A stretch of 64,000 nucleotides of DNA from Fragilaria crotonensis (Eukaryota; Bacillariophyta; Fragilariophyceae; Fragilariales; Fragilariaceae), in assembly GCA_022925895.1 (NCBI GenBank), contig JAKSYS010000119.1:50166-114165 (forward strand). The letters are read 5' to 3'. The notes under the pieces were generated by a model, which had not been told where the DNA came from, did no database searches, and saw only the letters and a program-made list of their open reading frames with translations. The position numbers were made by a program, and so were the translations under genes. This document shows, piece by piece, positions 56,752 through 64,000 of this stretch (positions are counted from its first letter, which is position 1; each line of letters opens with the position of its first letter).

Positions 56752-58331
56752 ATTTTTGAATAGGCAAAGCATTATTAATCGTTGCATGTATTGAGTAGCA
56801 GACTCGTGCAAGTTTTTGGAATACATCCAAGTCCCATTCATAACATAACGAGCTAAACGAGGCACATCCGAATCGACATTCCCCTCTCGTGATGGCATCT
56901 ATAGCGGAGGCAACACGCCCTACTCCTGCCGAGCTCCTACCATGATGGATGGACCACGTGCCGAGGCGAGACGAGAGGCAAGTTATGCAATGTACTACAG
57001 TACTTGTTATTATATATACCTAAAATAACTCAGATATTGTCGTACTGTATTTTCAAAAGTAATCGTATATATTTATTTTTTAATCCACGTACTGACGTAG
57101 CATTTGCGGTAGAAAAGTACATGGTACAAATTTTTCAGTAGAAATCTACATGAAATCTTTTTTACACTGTGTCCAGAAATGTATATTGTATAACGTGGTA
57201 CGAATCGTTGTGTAGAACGGACAACAATTTTATGTACAAGTACTCCGTTAATGCCATATCCAGTTTGTTCGATCTGTCTAGAAATACTGGAAAATGTATT
57301 TTGAATTCCAGATTCCATGGTACAAATTTTGCAGTAGAAACTACATGTCCAATGTCCAGAGTACTGGAAAATATATTTTGATTTCCAGATTCCAATGCTT
57401 ATAACGTGGTACAAATTTTGCAATCGTACTCCGTATACTAGTAGATCTTACCTCCTCTACCGTCGTGCAACAACCGCGGCCAATGGCCGCCCCCCAGACT
57501 GGTACAACATAACATAATGAGTATTTCTCGGAGTAGGAATGAGAAGATGTTCTGTTGCGCAAGTACTACCTGGTACTGGTATGAAAATCCTACTCGAGTA
57601 CTACGGTAACACCTAACTACTGGAGTACTGGAGTACTCGAGCATAAAATCCTGAGTACTATGCAGTCCTGCATTACAAGGACAACCTAAGTAACTGGACA
57701 ACGCACCTTTGTCTGGAAATGCGTGCCACGTACATTTCCTGACACCACGGGAGTATATATGAGTGTACGGAATACTACTGTACTACTTGTACTTGACTTC
57801 AACTGTTCGTCATGGATAGAAAACTTTAGATTACAATTCCTACTCACAGTGAATTCGTCTCATTCTATGGACATACTGAGGATTCGTGGCAACCAGGGAA
57901 ACCACACGCTTTTCATGTGTATCTGTCTGCGAAAATCTATATATGAAACGGCGGACAACACATTCAACGGCATGTGCGTTTGAGTGAGTGTCTGGGTAAC
58001 GAAGTTTGTACGTAAATGATCAAGGATTTTAAGGCTGCGCCAGATACTTATCTAGTTAATGCGTTGGAACAAATCATACTGTCAGTTCGACCGTTCGAAC
58101 GATTATTGTAGGTCAATTTCGATATATTCTGTTATGGATACACCTCATACATCAAACTGGACTCCTTGAGCACGAACACATATAACTGAAGCATTCGGAG
58201 CCAACTCGCACCTTTCGTTATTATGTTTGAGGCTCATTTCCATTGAAAACGGAACAGTGCAAGCATCGACTTGCGGCTTCATCCGAACGTCTTCCGAGAA
58301 GGAAACAAGAAGTCTATACTCTAAAAGGAAG
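56752..58331. other. intergenic between the two paralogues
   Basis: No gene recognised. It contains degenerate direct repeats at 57117-57422 and GTAC-rich sequence at about 57560-57660. Confidence 0.5.
57117..57422. repeat. degenerate direct repeats
   Basis: Two close copies start TACTGGAAAAT at 57295 and 57362 and share TTCCAGATTCCA and GTGGTACAAATTTTGCA-like segments. A more diverged copy runs from about 57121 (TGGTACAAATTTTTCAGTAG) to a second GTGGTAC at about 57200. The unit is roughly 65-80 bp. Confidence 0.7.
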
Positions 58332-59882
58332 ATGACAGGAAGCAATACGGTTCTCGACGACGCCGATGGAGGTTGCGAAGTCATGTTGAAGGACGAAGGA
58401 ACTTCGTCGAAATTGGCGCACAATGACAAGATTGACGGACCAAGCTTTTCGGGAGAGATGCAGGAGGAGAAGGCTGCGGACGAGCCTCGCCATCGTGCAT
58501 TCGAAACACGCGACCAGGACGAAAAGCTGAGCGAATCGCTCAATGAGAAGCGCGATCTTGCGGATGCTGATCAGGAACACGCTGGTTTTCAACCAGGAGG
58601 GAAAAACTACTGGTTTACTCAACTAATTAAATCCAGTCAAATGCGCAAGAAGAAGGGTGATTCTCAGGAGAAGGGTGTTTTTGTGTTGAAGGGCCTTTCC
58701 AAGGAGAAAAGTGTTTCAACGGAGAGGAGTGTTTCTAAAGAGAAGGGTGGCTCAAAGGAGATGGGTGGCTCAAAGGAGAAGGGTGGCTCAAAGGAGAAGG
58801 GTGGCTCAAAGGAGAAGGGTGGGTCTAAGGAGAAGGGTGGCTCAAAGGAGAGGGGTGGCTCTAAGGAGAAGGGCCGTTCTAAGGAGAAGGGCCGTTCTAA
58901 GGAGAAAAGTGGTTCTAAGGTCGCGTTCCTTGGTTCAGACAACGCCGTGGAGCATGCTCCTCGCGAACAAGCCTTGGCAGCTGACACGCCGGAATCTCGC
59001 ATCGTCCAAAACATCGAGACCTCCCCTGAGAAGAAAGATGATGACGCCACACCATGCACTCCATCGTCCTCTGCCGAGCGTTTGCCTTCTAATGGTTCAA
59101 CTGCTTTGGTCGCTCACGAGGAGCCGCCGCCATCGTTGGCTGATGCCCTCAACATGGCACATGGTGAAGCATCGAGGTTGATGGCGGGCACCGTCGCGAG
59201 TTTTGCGGGCACCGTCGCGACTCTTGAAGCCACGGGCAAGTCGGTGAAGGATGCCTCGGATGCCTTTCGGGGTTCCCCGGCTGTACAGACGTTCATCACA
59301 TCCACTTCAGCGAACTTGGAATCCGCTGGCAAAACGCTCGCCGTTGTGATGGAGCCGGTTACAGATGAAGCCGCTAACTTGATTGTTTGCCCTGCCCAGG
59401 CGATTCTCGAAATTCTCGAGCCGGTGGAATCTGAGTTTGCGTCGCGTATAAAAGCAATGGTGTGTGGCGCCGCGAAGTTGGAAGATTCCTCTCGAGGATC
59501 TCAGCCAGCATCGCATCCGGTAGATCATGTGACTGTGGCGACGAGTGCTGATGTGAGATCTGTGCATTCCATGACTTCGATGGCTCGTTCGAAGTCGGCG
59601 ACTCGTGGTGTCTTCCAAGCAGGAGGTAACGTGAGATGCGCGACCCCCTTGATTCCTTTAAGGTCGCCGAAGCGTGGTGTCCGAGGAAAAGGTAAAATGA
59701 GATCGGCGCCTCCTCCCAAGGCGGCGAAGCTGCCCCGTCGCTCGTGGACCTCGGCGTCGCGGGCTGGGTTTCGAAAACCTCCGGAGAAAACGGCATCCAC
59801 CGGTAAAGGTTTTCTAAATCCAAACAATGTTCCTCGCCAAGAAAAGACGGTGCTCCCGGAGACGGTGCTCCCGGTGCAGTAA
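58332..59882 (+). CDS. unknown protein, tandem paralogue B with SKEKGG repeats
   Basis: 516 residues from MTGSNTVLDD; the frame opens 35 codons earlier, but the internal ATG matches the start of paralogue A. Shared blocks: DEPR, QEHAGFQPGGKNYWFTQL (about 80-97), SRIVQNIET, LNMAHGEASRLMAGTVASF, SANLESAGKTLAVVMEPV and PAQAILEILEPVESE. It differs by 12 tandem six-residue units of SKEKGG type (residues about 123-194) and by a basic C-terminus (SPKRGVRGKGKMRSAPPPK) that paralogue A lacks. It is thus longer and far more basic overall. No known domain, signal peptide or membrane helix is recognised. Confidence 0.7.
   Translation: MTGSNTVLDDADGGCEVMLKDEGTSSKLAHNDKIDGPSFSGEMQEEKAADEPRHRAFETRDQDEKLSESLNEKRDLADADQEHAGFQPGGKNYWFTQLIKSSQMRKKKGDSQEKGVFVLKGLSKEKSVSTERSVSKEKGGSKEMGGSKEKGGSKEKGGSKEKGGSKEKGGSKERGGSKEKGRSKEKGRSKEKSGSKVAFLGSDNAVEHAPREQALAADTPESRIVQNIETSPEKKDDDATPCTPSSSAERLPSNGSTALVAHEEPPPSLADALNMAHGEASRLMAGTVASFAGTVATLEATGKSVKDASDAFRGSPAVQTFITSTSANLESAGKTLAVVMEPVTDEAANLIVCPAQAILEILEPVESEFASRIKAMVCGAAKLEDSSRGSQPASHPVDHVTVATSADVRSVHSMTSMARSKSATRGVFQAGGNVRCATPLIPLRSPKRGVRGKGKMRSAPPPKAAKLPRRSWTSASRAGFRKPPEKTASTGKGFLNPNNVPRQEKTVLPETVLPVQ
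58698..58913 (+). repeat. 18-bp coding minisatellite (SKEKGG units)
   Basis: Twelve 18-bp units in frame. The central units are nearly identical at DNA level (TCAAAGGAGAAGGGTGGC), while edge units diverge (STERSV, SKEKGR, SKEKSG), indicating recent expansion from the middle. Confidence 0.9.
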
Positions 59883-60764
59883 GCTCGCGTTGAATGCGAT
59901 TTGTGGACCAAAAAGACGAATGCGATGTGCGCAATACTTGTCGTTGTGTATGCATAGTGGCACTGTGAAGGAGAGGCCCTTAGATAATTAACATGTTCTT
60001 AACGTAGTTGACTGTGGTACTCTGACTCGCCTGTCATTGCGATGAATGAATAAGATTTCAACTAATGTAGATACAGTACCAGGTATGAACATACGCAATA
60101 CTGTTCTTGGGTTGGCCAATTTACTGGAGCACCGAGGGCGCAAATACTTAATATCATTATATGATGACATATTCATACCTGACCGCCCATACGCGAAGTA
60201 CAGTACTCGGAGTATGACAGTATGCTCGTATGAGACAATGAATCTGGACTCTGGACTGGTCGTCGATTTGGTTTTACGTGCGTGCTGGCATGATGCCAGC
60301 ACACCCACCACCCACAACACCCAAGACCCAAGCTTCAAACCGAAGTACTGGTACCCCCGGATGGTACTCCGCGTACGACCACTTTTGGTTTAGAACATGA
60401 GAAATTTAGCTACATGTCGACGTCTTGAAACGGTCATTTACCTGATCTTCAACCTGAATATCGCGCGAGAACGTGACGGGAACAAGAGAATCAGACCAGC
60501 TGATCCCGGTTCGCTTCGTATGTTGTTATGCATTGCATTTTATATGCATTTATCGCATTTGAACTTTGAACATGCAGCATGAAAACCTTGCGTGTTTGTG
60601 TTCTCATCGGTTCTCGGCATTTTTCAAACGGAGAGTCTTCGCTTCGTGACACAAGATCGATCAGAACATCAACTCCGCTTCTCAACGAATCTACTCACCT
60701 ACTTTATCCCACAATTATCATACTACTAAAAACTTACTACCACGACAACATACACTAAAAGACC
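59883..60764. other. intergenic, no gene recognised
   Basis: Short frames only, including a GTAC-rich patch at about 60185-60375. The right end precedes the small secreted-protein gene. Confidence 0.5.
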
Positions 60765-61151
60765 ATGACCACCAATACCGTTGCTCGATTGTGTTTCGTC
60801 CTTCTCCTTTGGGCCAACATTGCAGCTGGCATCTCAACTGACCATATCCACAATGTTTGGAAGCTGTTCTCATGGTCACATCATGATGTGAACAAGGCGA
60901 TGAAGGACACAGCTTTGGAGAGACGTCTCGAGTGAGTCATTTCTGTCTTTTTTGTCATTCCGTGGACTGAGAATTTGGTGAGACTCATCTCTCACTCTTT
61001 CTTTCATCCTTTTATGTATAAATACGACTCTATGTTTGTATTTTAAAGTGACGGCATGCTCCTCATGAAGGATTTGAGACGTCAATTGCAATCGGGTTTG
61101 CCAAATGAAGATGTGAGAACTAATATTGCGCTGAATTTGGAAGGCATTTAG
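60765..61151 (+). CDS. small secreted protein, one intron
   Basis: Exons 60765-60931 and 61049-61151 encode 89 residues. Without splicing the frame stops after 56 codons. The 117-bp intron (GTGAGT...TTTTAAAG) joins GA+T to continue DDGMLLMKDLRRQL in phase 2, ending NIALNLEGI. The N-terminus is a typical signal peptide (VARLCFVLLLWANIAAGIS, cleavage near residue 23). The mature chain of about 65 residues is charged and helical (HDVNKAMKDTALERRLD) with no cysteines. No family is recognised. A TATA box is not obvious. The coding start has an AAAAGACCATG context. Confidence 0.65.
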
Positions 61152-61908
61152 TTGTTCGAGAATTTCAGCGTAACCACATATGAAGATCCTTTTCGGAAGG
61201 AACATGATTGGAGACACATTTTGCTCGCGAGCGTCATCATATACAATTAATCCACGACGAGGAAAACGAAACAGAAACTGAACAAATTTCCACACATTCG
61301 CACCATTTTCATCATACAGCATTCATTCATTCAAAAACTCGAGAGAGTTGATTCACATCAACAACAATAACAACTGCACACAAACGAGGGAACTCCTCTC
61401 TAGACCGCGAGGTGATGTAATCATGGTGAGGAGTGTCAACTCGAAGAAACGGAATACATAGTAGAACGTCAAAACAATGCCACTACAGAATACTTGCTGT
61501 TTCGTGCGTCTCGCCCTTTTTCTCGAACGCCATCAAAGTTGTAGAATTGACAGGAAATACTTGACCTTCTCAACGACTACAATGACATGAGATTGGTGTC
61601 ACAAACGTTGCTCGCGCGTTTCGTTCAACGAAATTCAGATTAGGTCCTTGTGCATGTCAAAGAACGACTATCATTCGACAAGAAAAAATCAGGATTCGGG
61701 TTGAAACGTGCATGCCAATAAATTCCGAACACTACCGTTTGTGGTCGGTCATTATACGGGTACGTGTGTCACGACATCTCACACTGACCTTTGGATTTAG
61801 CAAGATATCAAAGCCTATTCATTTGGTAATAGATTCAATAGTCAATAGTCAATACAACACCTTCGAGTGCTACCGTAAGTTTCTTTAATCACACCACGAA
61901 CTGTATCT
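61152..61908. other. convergent intergenic region
   Basis: No gene recognised. It holds the 3' regions of the small secreted protein (+) and the prolyl hydroxylase (-). Confidence 0.5.
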
Positions 61909-63657
61909 CTAATCAATAATAGGATCCCAAACCCATAGATTGGCGACCCACTTTTCACCTTTCTCCACAGCATTTGAACCATGTTGTGACAAGTCATCCA
62001 CATTGCCATCGGGCAGCATGTTGTAAAATAGGATGGCTTTGCCAACTTTGGGTGTAACCTTGATACCATCGTGAAACGAGCTTTGCAGCGATCTGGGAAA
62101 TGTCGTTTCGCCACCCTCGATCGGCGCCTGCAAATAGACGAGTAAGGTGGCGAATCGAGATGGTTGATGACGGTTGCCAATGGACGGATAGATGAAATCG
62201 TGGTGCGGGGTGTATTCTTGTCCCTTTTCATACCGGACAAGTTGCATATCTTCCGAGATGGAGTGATGAGACGCAATGTTGTCGTGGTGTGGCGACGCAT
62301 GTCGCAACAAGGATTCATCAATCTGCAACACATCTGCGGCACGACGATAGATTGTATCTACAATCTGGGAGGACTGTCGAGACAACCAAGCAGTTTGGGA
62401 GGATCTCGTCTTGGTGTCCACACCTGCAGCACCATCTACCGTGCTCGGGTGCAAGCCCTTGCGATTCGCTATTTGGATCAAGTATCGACATTCGAATTCA
62501 GAAAGGAAGTCGTCGATTTCCAACACACGAGGCACTACCGAAGACACAGTCAAGCGCAGTTGCACATCCTGTGGTGCTGGCGTGGTTTGGTCCAAAAACT
62601 GTCGCGCTTGACTCGTTACCCTGTGAATTTGACCCAAGTAATCTGCTGGCCACAACTTGTGGAGTGGTGGTGGGCGAGGAAAGTATGATAACCATGGACG
62701 ACCTGTGCTTGTCAAGTAGTCCTTTGAGAAGGACAAATTTAATTTTTGCATCCGGTATTTCAGCAGTAGTGAAGTAGACAGGGTTTCGGGCTGCAAGCCT
62801 CCTTCTTCGTATACGAGGATTGGTTCGTCGGCAGTGACAGTCCATCTCTTTAAGACATGAGCCGAATCGTAGATAGGGGTAATGAAAAACGTTTGACCTG
62901 GTGTCGTGGCAGTGCCAACAGCTTCCATGGGAGCCACCTCTGAAATGAGCCTGTGGGCCTTGGCATGTCCTCCACGACCAGCCCAAAACAATAACTTTGG
63001 TTTGTCAGATAGATTAATAAACTTCGCGGCAAAACCAGAAAAGGACAGAGACGCAGCTTGGCTGTTGGAATCACGCGTGATGTGCTGAATCGACGGAGTC
63101 TTATAGACAGAAGTGAAGCCTTTGATAAAATGGCTGCTCGACGTTTGTTCTCTGGCGCAATCAAGGTCAACGTGGTTCACTAGAGTCGATACTTCTTTTC
63201 CATAGTGATCATCTTGATCCATATCCGCTTGATAGTATCGCTCTATTACTGGAAGAAGCTCGCGAGGTAGACTAAACTCCATCATACTGTCGGAAAGATC
63301 CTGAGCGCCACAGAATGTGACATTGGCCATGCGTTGATAGTCTTGCACATGAGCGTGTCGAATCAGCAAGCTTTCAATCTCGTGCAGTGCCTGACCAGGA
63401 GTTGAGAGGTGCAAATATCCGAGCAACGCCGCTGTCAGAGCAACAATGATGGCGACCAAGTGTTGCTTCCATGCGGATTTGAGGTCGTTCCACAGCGTAT
63501 CTTCCAAGTCGTCATCTTCCTCATCGTCAAGGTCCAAGACTTCATCTTCAAGTTTCCCGTCAGCACTGTCGTGCTCGCGGGCCATGGGACTTGTTTGGTC
63601 TACCATAGAAGACATGGCTCCATTGTACAAGCCTGAAGAGCTGGCGTCGAATGTCAT
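61909..63657 (-). CDS. membrane-anchored prolyl 4-hydroxylase-type 2OG-Fe(II) dioxygenase
   Basis: 582 residues, no intron. An acidic N-terminus (LEDEVLDLDDEEDDDLED) precedes one helix at about 67-83 (LVAIIVALTAALLGYLH), giving type II topology. Residues about 208-282 (AAKFINLSDKPKLLFWAGR, FFITPIYD) look like a VHL-beta-type sandwich; this is tentative. The C-terminal P4Hc domain (about 375-580) starts VPRVLEIDDFLSEFECRYLI. Iron ligands are H485 and D487 (YTPHHDF) and H559 (SQHGSN); K569 in EKGEKWVANLWVW is the likely 2-oxoglutarate anchor. FATLLVYLQAPIEGGETTFP is the usual core strand pair. It would hydroxylate proline in secretory-pathway proteins, such as wall or extracellular-matrix glycoproteins. 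Substrate not determinable. Confidence 0.9.
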   Translation of the reverse strand: MTFDASSSGLYNGAMSSMVDQTSPMAREHDSADGKLEDEVLDLDDEEDDDLEDTLWNDLKSAWKQHLVAIIVALTAALLGYLHLSTPGQALHEIESLLIRHAHVQDYQRMANVTFCGAQDLSDSMMEFSLPRELLPVIERYYQADMDQDDHYGKEVSTLVNHVDLDCAREQTSSSHFIKGFTSVYKTPSIQHITRDSNSQAASLSFSGFAAKFINLSDKPKLLFWAGRGGHAKAHRLISEVAPMEAVGTATTPGQTFFITPIYDSAHVLKRWTVTADEPILVYEEGGLQPETLSTSLLLKYRMQKLNLSFSKDYLTSTGRPWLSYFPRPPPLHKLWPADYLGQIHRVTSQARQFLDQTTPAPQDVQLRLTVSSVVPRVLEIDDFLSEFECRYLIQIANRKGLHPSTVDGAAGVDTKTRSSQTAWLSRQSSQIVDTIYRRAADVLQIDESLLRHASPHHDNIASHHSISEDMQLVRYEKGQEYTPHHDFIYPSIGNRHQPSRFATLLVYLQAPIEGGETTFPRSLQSSFHDGIKVTPKVGKAILFYNMLPDGNVDDLSQHGSNAVEKGEKWVANLWVWDPIID

Positions 63658-64000
63658 TGCGATGAGAAGTCAACCGTTTTCTCGGTAAGTACTTGAGTAT
63701 CAGGGTAGTCGGCAGGAACGCTTATCGATGTCATGTCCAATGACAGATCTCGCCGCATCTCAAATTCAAAAATCAACTCCCAATAGCTGTACTTGGAGTG
63801 CAGTACTGCCAGTGCTCGGTACAGTGTATCATTTGAAACAAATCTACCGGTACGAGTAGTACAATGCTACTACTCGGTACTTGTACTTGTACTCCTGAGC
63901 ATTGAGTACAGTACCGGTAACTGGTACTAGTACCTTGTACCTGGTACACTGTACACAGTACAAGCTAGTAGTTCGCTTTAGTTTTTAAGTTACTGTATAT
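63658..64000. repeat. GTAC-saturated intergenic block
   Basis: About 16 GTAC tetramers lie within 63789-63962, including GGTACTAGTACC-like and CCGGTAC forms. No gene is seen up to the window edge. The left end is the presumed promoter of the prolyl hydroxylase. Confidence 0.7.

Noticed and set aside
57073-57423. 116-codon minus-strand frame with repeated NLYHV-like motifs
   Set aside because: The repetition comes from the direct DNA repeats; there are no protein features.

Overview
This is nuclear DNA from a photosynthetic stramenopile, most likely a pennate diatom. Evidence seen here: compact genes with few short GT-AG introns; two proteins whose N-termini carry a signal peptide followed by an AF-S-P motif, resembling the ASAFAP motif of secondary plastids; a DUF6824 protein; diatom-style LRR proteins with a cytosolic N-terminus and one membrane helix; and a Copia element with a DSHAD protease site and an internal chromodomain-like block. 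Seminavis or a related genus would fit, but I cannot fix the species from sequence alone.

Layout. 1-6.1 kb: 3' part of a three-exon TAZ zinc-finger gene, then cytosolic-type phosphoglycerate kinase (PGK) with a large insertion. 6.1-21.6 kb: a gene-poor graveyard holding a frameshifted amino-acid transporter, a decayed non-LTR retroelement tail (RNase H, zinc knuckle) ending at a telomere-like repeat, a decayed tyrosine-recombinase element, and a 1.3 kb region between short inverted repeats that holds a small spliced ORF. 21.6-34.2 kb: a dense gene island with a DUF6824 protein, a plastid ABCF ATPase divergent from plastid EF-P, an LRR receptor-like gene, an array of GTAAGCAAATTT words and a small coiled-coil protein. 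35.3-37.8 kb: an AAA-ATPase pseudogene. 38.2-44.9 kb: a complete-length Copia element with identical LTRs but broken ORFs. 45.6-63.7 kb: a Gln/His-rich protein, a small membrane protein, a second LRR gene, a protein with a phage homing-endonuclease-associated domain, a tandem pair of paralogous unknown proteins, a small secreted protein and a membrane-anchored prolyl 4-hydroxylase.

Functional links. ABCF and EF-P are divergent neighbours. In other systems both families relieve stalled ribosomes, so the pair may be a plastid translation-quality unit. The two LRR genes share topology and phase-1 introns at LRR boundaries. The tandem paralogues at 55.4 and 58.3 kb share several motifs but no domain I know. 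The remaining genes look independent.

Intergenic DNA is notable for blocks very rich in the tetranucleotide GTAC. Splice sites were placed by reading frame and GT-AG rules only. I found no convincing tRNA, rRNA or CRISPR array.
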